A DNA stretch of 64,000 nucleotides. Origin: Nevskiaceae bacterium (GTDB lineage Bacteria; Pseudomonadota; Gammaproteobacteria; Steroidobacterales; Steroidobacteraceae). The first letter of the stretch is position 1. Every line of letters starts with the position of its first letter. The stretch lies in the NCBI GenBank assembly GCA_018883185.1, contig VEQP01000010.1:29545-93544 (forward strand). Reading direction: 5' to 3'. Made by a program: the position numbers and the translations under genes. Below, piece after piece: positions 38,030 through 45,485 of this stretch. A model generated the notes under the pieces. That model did not search any database. It saw nothing but the letters and a program-made list of their open reading frames with translations, and was not told where the DNA came from.

Positions 38030-38604
38030 ACGCCCGAGGTACCTCGACGGTGGAGTTCTCGCTGGTGGCGATGCTGGTGTTGTTGCCTTTGCTGACGGCC
38101 GTGCTGGAACTCGCACAACTCGCTGTAGCGCGGCAGGCCTTGGGTTACGCAGCGACCGAGGTGGCGAGGGTGCTCGAAACCGTCGAACTCGGGTCGGAGT
38201 CCAATGATTTGCGCAGTCACGAGTTGCGGGCACGACGGGTGGCCGGGATTGCGTTGCTACCGCTCTTCTCACAGGGCGACGCAGTGGCGGGTGAGGCGAG
38301 TGCGCCTGCGGCCGTAGTGACTCGCTCGGTCGAGCAGACACTGCGACCCGATTTACTGCAGATTGGTTTGGAGGCGCTTTCGCCTGCAACGCCGGAATCA
38401 GCTCGGTTCGTCGGCGTGCATCGGGTGACCCTGCGGTACTGCCGCGAACTCTATTTTGCGCCGATCAGCGAGTTGCTCCCGGCGTTGCTGCGCCCTACCG
38501 CCTTCGAACCTTTCGACCAGCTGTGTCTCGCGCGGTCGCGTTTGCCCATCAGCGCCAGCGCGGTAGTGATACAACCACGCGTGTTAGCGCCCGCGCAGCC
38601 CTGA
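38023..38604 (+). CDS. TadE-like pseudopilin (second copy)
   Basis: 193-aa TadE-family protein. The leader is very short (MLNARG); predicted cleavage after Gly6 gives TSTVEF with Glu at +5 and Phe at +6. It is followed by the helix SLVAMLVLLPLLTAVLELAQLAV and ARQALGYAATEVAR, the TadE hallmark. The C-terminal part has a Cys pair (RYCRELYF and QLCLARSRL) that could form a disulfide in the periplasm. It is the last gene of the Tad operon. The convergent nucleotidyltransferase gene ends 19 bases beyond its stop. Confidence 0.82.
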   Translation: MLNARGTSTVEFSLVAMLVLLPLLTAVLELAQLAVARQALGYAATEVARVLETVELGSESNDLRSHELRARRVAGIALLPLFSQGDAVAGEASAPAAVVTRSVEQTLRPDLLQIGLEALSPATPESARFVGVHRVTLRYCRELYFAPISELLPALLRPTAFEPFDQLCLARSRLPISASAVVIQPRVLAPAQP

Positions 38605-38623
38605 GGGGCCGCGGTGTCTGAAT

Positions 38624-39310
38624 TCAAGGTGACCCTGGTGGGTTGTTTTCGCTGAGGCGCGAGCGCCAATCCTCTCGAGTATCGATGTCCCGTGTAGCAG
38701 TCGGCATCGGAACCTCGATCACATCGGCGAGCGTTCGTAGTAACACCCGCGCGCCCTGATCCCCGCGTAGCGAAAGCAACGCGGAACGGGAAGAGGCTGG
38801 AATGATGCATGGTGCACCGCGGGTGTGTGCATAGGCCGCGGCGGCAGGAGTTTCGGGTGCGGCACGCCAGGCGGTGATCAAGCGCCCATAATCCGTCTCG
38901 GCGATATCCGGCTGGTCGGCCAGTGCAATGAGCACACCCGCCTCGGGCGATGACACCGAGGCCACTCCTGCGCGCAGCGAGGCGGACATGCCTTCGGTCC
39001 AGTCTTCCTGCAGGACGAAGGTGGCGCCGCGGGGAATGATCGCGCTGACAATTTCGGCTGCGTGGGCACCGAGCACGATTGTAAGACCGTCAATATCCGC
39101 CGCGCACAGCGCATCGATGGCCCATTGGAGCATGGGCTTGCCATCGATGGGCGCGAGGGCCTTGATGCCTTCGAACCGGCGAGACGCGCCCGCCGCCAGC
39201 ACGAGCGCGTGCAGCGGGACGCGCCGGCGACTCAGCCGCCGGCCGCCTGCAACGTTGCCTGAGGTGCGCTCGCGCGAGGGGCGACTCGGGGCGCTTCGTC
39301 CAGTACCCAT
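38624..39310 (-). CDS. MocA-like nucleotidyltransferase (molybdenum cofactor cytidylyltransferase family)
   Basis: NTP-transferase-fold protein related to MocA/MobA, which attach CMP or GMP to molybdopterin. The nucleotide-binding LVLAAGASRRFEGIKAL motif, GKPMLQWAIDAL, LIALADQPDI and the C-terminal GDQGARVLL motif are all present. Assigning MocA rather than another sugar or cofactor nucleotidyltransferase is tentative; no molybdoenzyme is seen nearby. The start is uncertain. ATG 39310 gives 228 aa but overlaps the upstream Rieske gene by 79 bases; no ATG, GTG or TTG lies nearer the motif, and a CTG at 39235 overlaps the Rieske stop. The true protein may begin there. Confidence 0.78.
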   Translation of the reverse strand: MGTGRSAPSRPSRERTSGNVAGGRRLSRRRVPLHALVLAAGASRRFEGIKALAPIDGKPMLQWAIDALCAADIDGLTIVLGAHAAEIVSAIIPRGATFVLQEDWTEGMSASLRAGVASVSSPEAGVLIALADQPDIAETDYGRLITAWRAAPETPAAAAYAHTRGAPCIIPASSRSALLSLRGDQGARVLLRTLADVIEVPMPTATRDIDTREDWRSRLSENNPPGSP

Positions 39311-40443
39311 GCGTTCGTTTCGCGACGAGCCGGGGAGGGGATGGCAAAGATCACATCGCCCTGCTCGCGGGCTGCACGCACGGCGGCCATATCAAGCTTC
39401 CAGCCCCGTGCCTCGAACTCGTCGAGTTTGTCACGGTACTGCAGGATCACCTTGTCGGCGGGCATCATCAGTTCCTTGGCGCGCGACGGTGGGGTCAACG
39501 TCGGCTTGACGTTGTTCATCACCTTGATGTCTTGCGAAGCGATGAACATATTTCGCTCGTTGATCTTCTTGTCGAGCCAGGCGTTGATGCGCGGCTTGAT
39601 CAGCCGACCGATGGCGCCCATTTTGCTGTTCTTGAAAAAACCGATGTTGCGCTGGTTGAGCAGGAACACCCGAGTTCGATTCTCGTCGATCGGCGCCTCG
39701 AACATATATTGGTGCATCGCAGTCTTCGGCGAAAAGTTGATGTAGGTCCACATGTGGTTGGGACCGTAGGTGCCAGAACCTGCTTCCATCTTGCCGCCTT
39801 CCTTGCGGAACTGGCGCATGATCGGGTTCTTCAGCGGCGGCGCGTCGAAAGTCGACAGGAAACCGTAACCCCAAGGGTTGTTCTGGTGGGGACGCAGCTC
39901 CGTCATCAGGTAAGTGTCTTCGCGCTCGCCCTGATAACCGTGAGTCGGGTGCACGTATTCGTTGTGCGCGGGGTCGAGGCCGTTCTCAATGGATCGTTCG
40001 TAGTGGTAATTGATCTCAAATACCACCAGCGTCGAGCGCCACTCGTCCGTGCCGTGTTCGTCGACCGGCATGATCGGCGGCCGTTGATCCGCCGGCAGGT
40101 CGCCGAGGAACGCAAACAGGATTCCGTATTTTTCTTCGACCGGATAAGCGTCCACCCGAGCACGCGGTGGCGGTTTTGTGGTCTTGCCGATCGAGGGGAT
40201 GCGAATGCAGACGCCGTCGCGGTTGAAGCGCCATCCGTGGTAGGGGCATTGCACCGTCCCGTCTTCCTTGCACTTGCCGCCCGACAGTGACGCACCGCGG
40301 TGGATGCAGGTGTCAGATAGCACGGCCGGTTTGCCGCTCTCGTCGCGAAACACGACGAGGTCGTGCGACAGGATCCTGACCTTTTGCGGCGTGGACCCGA
40401 GATCTTCGGAGCGCACTACCGGGTACCAGAAATTCATGTACAT
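39232..40443 (-). CDS. Rieske non-haem iron oxygenase, catalytic subunit
   Basis: 403-aa ring-hydroxylating or O/N-demethylating oxygenase component, which uses O2 and electrons from a reductase to oxidise an organic substrate. The Rieske 2Fe-2S ligands are Cys46, His48, Cys66 and His69. The mononuclear iron site is in ENGLDPAHNEYVH (His160, His165) with the bridging Asp157. ATG 40443 has GGGAGG seven bases upstream. No reductase, ferredoxin or small subunit is adjacent, so electron donors must come from elsewhere. It resembles vanillate demethylase and other single-subunit type oxygenases; the substrate is unknown. It is divergent from the hypothetical gene at 40629. Confidence 0.9.
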   Translation of the reverse strand: MYMNFWYPVVRSEDLGSTPQKVRILSHDLVVFRDESGKPAVLSDTCIHRGASLSGGKCKEDGTVQCPYHGWRFNRDGVCIRIPSIGKTTKPPPRARVDAYPVEEKYGILFAFLGDLPADQRPPIMPVDEHGTDEWRSTLVVFEINYHYERSIENGLDPAHNEYVHPTHGYQGEREDTYLMTELRPHQNNPWGYGFLSTFDAPPLKNPIMRQFRKEGGKMEAGSGTYGPNHMWTYINFSPKTAMHQYMFEAPIDENRTRVFLLNQRNIGFFKNSKMGAIGRLIKPRINAWLDKKINERNMFIASQDIKVMNNVKPTLTPPSRAKELMMPADKVILQYRDKLDEFEARGWKLDMAAVRAAREQGDVIFAIPSPARRETNAWVLDEAPRVAPRASAPQATLQAAGG

Positions 40444-40628
40444 GGACTGTCCTCCCTGTCCAAAGTCCCGATCGATTTCTACGCCAAATCGCAGGCTAAA
40501 ACTAGTGCGGCAAACCCGTATCGACCGCCGACTGGTCGGCGCAGCAGGGGCTTGAGTAGCGGGTACGGAGCGCCTTAGGCTGCGGGTGGCGTAATGATGA
40601 GATGAATCAATAGATAGAGGGCTAGGAG

Positions 40629-41243
40629 ATGATCGAGCGCACAACGGATACATCCACGGCGTCGGCCGCGTCCACAGCGTCGGTCGCGTCCACAGCGTCA
40701 CCGGCAGTGGGGTCGGGGATCGAGTTTCTAGGGCAGGAAGAACGACTCGGCCAAGCGGTGGCGCTCGCGCTGCGCACGCTCAAGGACGGCATCCCGTACC
40801 AGCACGAGATGAACGATGCCTTGGTCAAGATGCATCTCAATTCGGTTCAGTTCGCCAAGAATAAAGGGCTTATCAAACAATACGTTGAACACGATATTGC
40901 AAGCATGATGCCCACCTTGAAGACGCTGCGTGCCGCGGTTGCACAGAGGGGTGACCCGGAGATTGCCCTGCAAGGGGTCTTCGACAAGACCAGCAGTTTT
41001 TATCAATTGTGTCTGGACCTTGAGGCCTCGCCCGGCCAACGCCGATTCACCTTTCCATACAGCCACGTGCTCGCTATTTCGCGGCGCATCGGCCAGTTCG
41101 ATCTGACTGACGCGGAGTTGCACGAGATCTGGCTCAAACCGCGTCTCGAGGGCTACGGTCGTGGTATCGGCGTGACTTTTGAGGTGTCCGACATCGGTGC
41201 TGACGGCAAGGTGACGGTGTCGCTCGGGGCTCCCGCGCCCTAG
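40629..41243 (+). CDS. Hypothetical protein with N-terminal Ala-Ser-Thr repeats
   Basis: 204-aa cytoplasmic-looking protein that I do not recognise. The first 35 residues are low-complexity (TASAASTASVASTASPA) from 18-base tandem repeats; the repeat count may vary between strains. The rest is mostly helical, with YQHEMNDALVKMHLNSVQF and FDKTSSFYQLCLDLEASPGQ, and ends in a short beta segment. No signal peptide, membrane helix, zinc motif or helix-turn-helix is visible. GAGGG lies seven bases before the ATG. It is divergent from the Rieske oxygenase and 160 bases before a TonB receptor, so it may be part of the same catabolic region. Confidence 0.65.
   Translation: MIERTTDTSTASAASTASVASTASPAVGSGIEFLGQEERLGQAVALALRTLKDGIPYQHEMNDALVKMHLNSVQFAKNKGLIKQYVEHDIASMMPTLKTLRAAVAQRGDPEIALQGVFDKTSSFYQLCLDLEASPGQRRFTFPYSHVLAISRRIGQFDLTDAELHEIWLKPRLEGYGRGIGVTFEVSDIGADGKVTVSLGAPAP
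40650..40703 (+). repeat. Three 18-base tandem repeat units inside the 40629 gene
   Basis: Units occupy 40650-40667, 40668-40685 and 40686-40703. The consensus is GCGTCCACAGCGTCGGTC, with the first unit more diverged. Each unit keeps frame and encodes an Ala-Ser-Thr-Ala-Ser-Val type hexapeptide. Confidence 0.8.
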
Positions 41244-41403
41244 TCAATCGCAGCATTAGGCTCGCCGCCGCAGTTTCAGGCCTGCTTCGGCGCGTGTCCA
41301 CCTTGCGGACAGCGCAGAGCCGCTGCCGCGACCGTGTCGATCCCCCGGTGTTAGAACATCGTTATAGCGGCGGGCACATGCCGCATGAACAACGGGGGTT
41401 GAT

Positions 41404-44262
41404 ATGTCGAAGTTCGCCAGGGCGACTCATGTCCTATGGGTAGCGCCGTTGACCTTGTGTGTAGCGTTGCCGGTCAGCGCTCAAGCACCCGACGATGGGG
41501 CCACGCTTGAAGAGATCGTGGTCACGGCACGTAAGCGCGAAGAAAATCTGCAAGATGTTCCCATCGCCGTCACGGCGATTTCGGCGGATACCTTGCAGCG
41601 TGAGGGTATCAAAGACATCGAAGGTGTCATCGATCGCGATCCCAGTCTGAGTTTCGATCGCGGTATCGCACCCTACGACACGCGAATTGTCATTCGTGGT
41701 CTCTCGCCCACCCGTGGACGCCCCAACGTGGCGACGCTGGTGGACGGCATTGACGTGTCGAGTGAGGCCATCGGGGTCGCCGGCGGCTCGTTGCTGATCA
41801 ACCCGAGGCTCGTCGACATCGAGCGCATCGAAATCGTCAAGGGCCCGCAAAGCGCGCTCTACGGTCGCAGCGCGTTCGCTGGGGCGATTTCCTACATCAC
41901 CGCTGATCCGGATGACGAGGTGTCGGGAAATGCCTCGGCCGAGTACTCCGAGCATGAAGCCTTCGACATCAAGGGCAGCCTCTCGCTGCCCATCAGCGAT
42001 ACGCTCGGCATTCGCGTCAATGCCTACAAGTTCGACGATCGCGGCATCTATCGCAACACAACGGGGGGTGAGTACGTTGGGGGTGGCGATGGCCTTGGCG
42101 GCTCATTGACCTTGAAGTGGGCGCCCACCGATAGTTACTCGCTGAAGCTGCGTTCCGAGTTCTCGGACGATCATTTCGATCAGCCGGCGCAGGCGAGCGT
42201 GGCGTTCAACGGCGTCGCCGTTGTTCCGGCAGCGGCCTCGAGTTGTCGAACCTATTCGATCGCCAATCCCGCGGGCGGTACGCTGGTGGCGACCGGGCCG
42301 GTGCTCGATGCGTCCTGCCAGTTCGTCGATGCGAATGCGGCGTTGCCCGCCAACACGTTGAACCTCGCGCGCACCTTCCAGACTGCGGTGCTCGGTGCGG
42401 CACCCACGGCGATCACCGCAGACATGGCGTTCGACGACATGAACGTGCCGTCGTATCGCGGGCAGATGGTGCGGGGCAACCAACTCGCTGTCACCTACAA
42501 TCCCGACTTCACGCGCTCGCGCGACAACGGACTCACGGCACCTGCGTTCACCGGCACGAATCGTGAGGTGACCCGGTTCTCGGCGGTGCAGGAGTTGAAC
42601 GTGTCGTTTGGTACGTTCTCTTCTCTCACGGGCTACACGCGCGCCGAGGTCGGAACGGATCTCGATTTCGACAAGACGGCGCGCACCATCATCCAGCAGA
42701 ACATCAAAACCGAAAGTCTCACCAAACAGGTGAGTCAGGAACTGCGCTTTACCTCGGATTTCGAGGGTCCGCTGCAGTTCATCACCGGTTATCAGTACTG
42801 GACGGAGCGAGCCGATCAGACCGATCGCAACAACACCGTGTTTGGCGCAGGCACTGCGTGTCCGCTGCTGTCGATCCCGTTCCCCCCGCCCGGTCGGCTG
42901 CTGTGTGCGACCCAGGCATCGCCGGTGGGTCGGGCCTACACGGAGACCAGTGCCTCACCGTACATGGACGATGCGGCGGCGGCGCGCCAACCTTCGCTGG
43001 TCAATCGCAAAGTGGACCATCAGTCGCTGTATCTCGAGTTCGAGTGGGACGTCAGCGAAACCTTTCGTCTGATCGGCGAGGCGCGATACATCGACGAGGA
43101 TAATGAAGTCGAGGGGCCTGTGACGGCGGGCAACCAAGGCCCGGGTACGGTGATCCTCTGCGGTGCCACGGGCGATTGCCGCACTGCGGCATCGATTCCC
43201 TATGCAGCGCAGCCCGGGTTGCCCGCGACCTTTGCCGGCGCCGCGCAGATTCGTCGGCAAAGTTTCGCGCGCAACGATTCATACATCACGCCGAAGGCCA
43301 CGGTGCAGTGGCAGCCGTCGGATGATCTGAATCTCTACGGCTCCTACTCGATCGGCAAGAAGCCTGGCGGGTTCGGTACGCTGACCATCGGCGCTTTCGG
43401 TTTGCCGAACCGCGAAGACGTCGAGTTCGACCCGGAGCGCATCAAGGTCTACGAGCTCGGTGCGAAGTGGACCTCACCGGCGCGCAACGTGCAGTTGAGC
43501 GCGGCTGCCTTCCTGCAGGATTTCACCGACAAGCAGGTGAGCACGCAGGTGATCATCGGCAACACGCTCGGTAATCGCATCACCAACGCGGGTGGTGCCG
43601 AGTTGCAGGGTCTCGAATTGTCGGGGCTGTGGCGTGCCTCCGAGTACCTGACGGTCGGGTTCGGTCTTACGCACTTCCTGAAGTACGAGTTCACCGATTA
43701 CACGACGCTCTCGGGTGGTGCGGCGGAAATCGCCCGCACCGGAACCTGTACTCCGGTGACGACGGTGATCGCAACGGCCGGTGTCAACCAAGCCAAGACG
43801 ACCTGTGCGGTCAGTCGTAACGGCAACAAGATCGAGGATACGCCTGAGACGGCAGCCGCCCTGAACCTCGGCTATCGCCGGCCGTATGGCAGCGAAGGCA
43901 ACTACTGGTTCGCCGATGCAGATATGTCCTACGTGGGCGAGCGTTTCATCGAGGACGACAACACGATCTGGCTCGAGGCCTACACCAACCTCAACCTGCG
44001 CTTCGGTGTGGGTAGCGAGACCTGGAGCGCCACCCTGTTCATCGACAATGCGACGGACGATGACAAGGTCAAATCAGCGGGTACGGGCCCTGGCAATGCG
44101 TTCGCCGATGCTCGCGCCGCACCGCGCGTAGGTACGGCTGGCGCATTGCCGGCGAATCTGACCAACCCCGTCGCCGCCTTTGGTCTTGCCATTCCGACGG
44201 CAGTCTTTGCCGAGATGCCGCGGCCGCGGACGATTGGCTTTCGGGTCAACTACAAGTTCTGA
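41404..44262 (+). CDS. TonB-dependent receptor (first paralogue)
   Basis: 952-aa outer-membrane beta-barrel that imports a ligand using TonB energy. The signal peptide ends in PVSAQA near residue 28. A TonB-box-like EEIVVTA precedes KREENLQDVP. The plug domain includes DTRIVIRGLSPTRG, IERIEIVKGPQSALYGRSAF and GAISYITADP. The barrel has alternating strands and ends in the aromatic GFRVNYKF. GGGGG lies six bases before the ATG. The plug is very similar to that of the receptor at 45486, so the two arose by duplication. The neighbouring catabolic genes suggest an organic substrate rather than a siderophore, though this is inference. Confidence 0.93.
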   Translation: MSKFARATHVLWVAPLTLCVALPVSAQAPDDGATLEEIVVTARKREENLQDVPIAVTAISADTLQREGIKDIEGVIDRDPSLSFDRGIAPYDTRIVIRGLSPTRGRPNVATLVDGIDVSSEAIGVAGGSLLINPRLVDIERIEIVKGPQSALYGRSAFAGAISYITADPDDEVSGNASAEYSEHEAFDIKGSLSLPISDTLGIRVNAYKFDDRGIYRNTTGGEYVGGGDGLGGSLTLKWAPTDSYSLKLRSEFSDDHFDQPAQASVAFNGVAVVPAAASSCRTYSIANPAGGTLVATGPVLDASCQFVDANAALPANTLNLARTFQTAVLGAAPTAITADMAFDDMNVPSYRGQMVRGNQLAVTYNPDFTRSRDNGLTAPAFTGTNREVTRFSAVQELNVSFGTFSSLTGYTRAEVGTDLDFDKTARTIIQQNIKTESLTKQVSQELRFTSDFEGPLQFITGYQYWTERADQTDRNNTVFGAGTACPLLSIPFPPPGRLLCATQASPVGRAYTETSASPYMDDAAAARQPSLVNRKVDHQSLYLEFEWDVSETFRLIGEARYIDEDNEVEGPVTAGNQGPGTVILCGATGDCRTAASIPYAAQPGLPATFAGAAQIRRQSFARNDSYITPKATVQWQPSDDLNLYGSYSIGKKPGGFGTLTIGAFGLPNREDVEFDPERIKVYELGAKWTSPARNVQLSAAAFLQDFTDKQVSTQVIIGNTLGNRITNAGGAELQGLELSGLWRASEYLTVGFGLTHFLKYEFTDYTTLSGGAAEIARTGTCTPVTTVIATAGVNQAKTTCAVSRNGNKIEDTPETAAALNLGYRRPYGSEGNYWFADADMSYVGERFIEDDNTIWLEAYTNLNLRFGVGSETWSATLFIDNATDDDKVKSAGTGPGNAFADARAAPRVGTAGALPANLTNPVAAFGLAIPTAVFAEMPRPRTIGFRVNYKF

Positions 44263-44292
44263 GGGCGTAAGCGTCCACCGGGGTAAACGCGG

Positions 44293-44327
44293 GGGCTGCT
44301 CGTTGCAAGACGAGCAGCCCTTTGCGT
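44293..44327 (+). terminator. Hairpin terminator after the first TonB receptor gene
   Basis: Perfect 10-base-pair stem (44293-44302 with 44111 offset excluded: partner arm 44311-44320), eight-base loop, followed by TTTGCGTT. It lies 31 bases after the receptor stop and 33 bases before the next start. The T-rich tail is short, so efficiency is uncertain. Confidence 0.7.
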
Positions 44328-44360
44328 TAAGGCTGATCCCGATTCACGCAAAAGAGGTAG

Positions 44361-45260
44361 ATGATGGTCAGCACGACACGACGCGGCGCATTGCGCCAAG
44401 GCCTTGCGGCAGGGGCTGCCCTAACACTAGGCGGGGGGTTGACCTCTGAGGGTGCTGGGTTTGCCGCAGCGTGGGCCGGCGAATTACCCAGCGCTACAGA
44501 CGCACTGAAGGGCAGCGGCGGGCTGCCTGATTGGTCAGACCCCGCGGTGAACGTGCGCAACATGGTGCGAATGCAAGGGAGCCTGCGCGAGCGAGATGTG
44601 CCCTGGTGGTTCACCGGTGTGATCTTTGGCGTGCGCGGCGAATCCGAGACACCGCGGCCACTCGTGCGTTTCGAAGGGATGGAGATCTATTGGTTCAAGC
44701 ACATTACCGACGGCTTCATGCTTGGCGGCCATACGGTCACGTTTTTCCGCGATTACGAGAGCGGGGAGTTTCTACGCGAGTTTCGCAATCCCTACACAGG
44801 CCGAGTCGACCAGGTCAAACCGGCAGTGCAGGGCGGAAATCTCGGATTCAGTTATACCCCGCGTGGCATCTGGCCCGTGCGCCTTAGCGGTGAGCCTCTG
44901 TCGCCACCGGTGGAAAAACCCTTGCGCTTGCAGTGGCATGCACTGGGTCATCACGTGTGGTTGCAGCATCAGACCGTGTATCCCCCCGGTATGCCGGCCA
45001 TGCATGGTCAGCGACAGACTCTATTCGGTTCGCGTGGCGAGTTTCTTGATCCGAGGGTCGATGCGATATCGAGTAGTTTCTCCTCAACGGTGTTCATGGG
45101 CTGGTTGAAATGGATGGACATGAAAGACGAGCCCGGGCACGTGATCTGGCATGCCTCAGGGGTGAAGTTGCGCGACATCGGCGAGTTACCGAAGGAGTAT
45201 CGCGAGCGCGCCGAGCGCGAATATCCCGAACGGATGAGTGCTCGTCCGAAATCAATCTGA
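44361..45260 (+). CDS. DUF1838 family exported protein (copy B)
   Basis: 299-aa member of the uncharacterised DUF1838 family. The leader is Tat-like: STTRRGALRQGLAAG, then a hydrophobic ALTLGGGLTSEGAGFAAAW stretch, suggesting periplasmic location. Conserved elements shared with copy A (25378) are FRNPYTGRVDQV, the GWLKWMDMKDEPGH region and KLRDIGELPKEY near the C-terminus. Two ATGs (44361 and 44364) stand near AGAGG, which suits the second better. It lies between two paralogous TonB receptors, implying a periplasmic role on the imported compound. No cofactor or catalytic motif is recognisable. Confidence 0.85.
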   Translation: MMVSTTRRGALRQGLAAGAALTLGGGLTSEGAGFAAAWAGELPSATDALKGSGGLPDWSDPAVNVRNMVRMQGSLRERDVPWWFTGVIFGVRGESETPRPLVRFEGMEIYWFKHITDGFMLGGHTVTFFRDYESGEFLREFRNPYTGRVDQVKPAVQGGNLGFSYTPRGIWPVRLSGEPLSPPVEKPLRLQWHALGHHVWLQHQTVYPPGMPAMHGQRQTLFGSRGEFLDPRVDAISSSFSSTVFMGWLKWMDMKDEPGHVIWHASGVKLRDIGELPKEYRERAEREYPERMSARPKSI

Positions 45261-45374
45261 GTTGCCTGTCGGCGGTGAGCGCTTCGCTGCCGTACCGTAA
45301 ATGTCGGCTGTTGCTGCTGCACCACGTTCGCAGTGCAACCTGCGGACAGGCTCTCGACAGCGTGGGGCATCCAT

Positions 45375-45403
45375 TTGACGGCCTCCCATGCCTGTAGCAG
45401 AGT
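45375..45403 (+). promoter_or_regulatory. Weak candidate promoter upstream of the second TonB receptor
   Basis: TTGACG (45375-45380), 17-base spacer, CAGAGT (45398-45403). The -35 is good, the -10 poor. It lies in the 225-base gap 45261-45485, in which I see no gene, and would leave a leader of about 75 bases. Confidence 0.25.
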
Positions 45404-45485
45404 GGAGATGCTGGGGCAGGCGCACGACAGAGGTGCCGTCACCAGCACGACGACAAGTCGTTGTTTCAACTTTGGGGGTCAATCA

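Noticed and set aside
39532..40290. 252-aa open frame antisense to the Rieske oxygenase
   Set aside because: The Rieske frame has all metal ligands; the opposite frame has only shadow composition.
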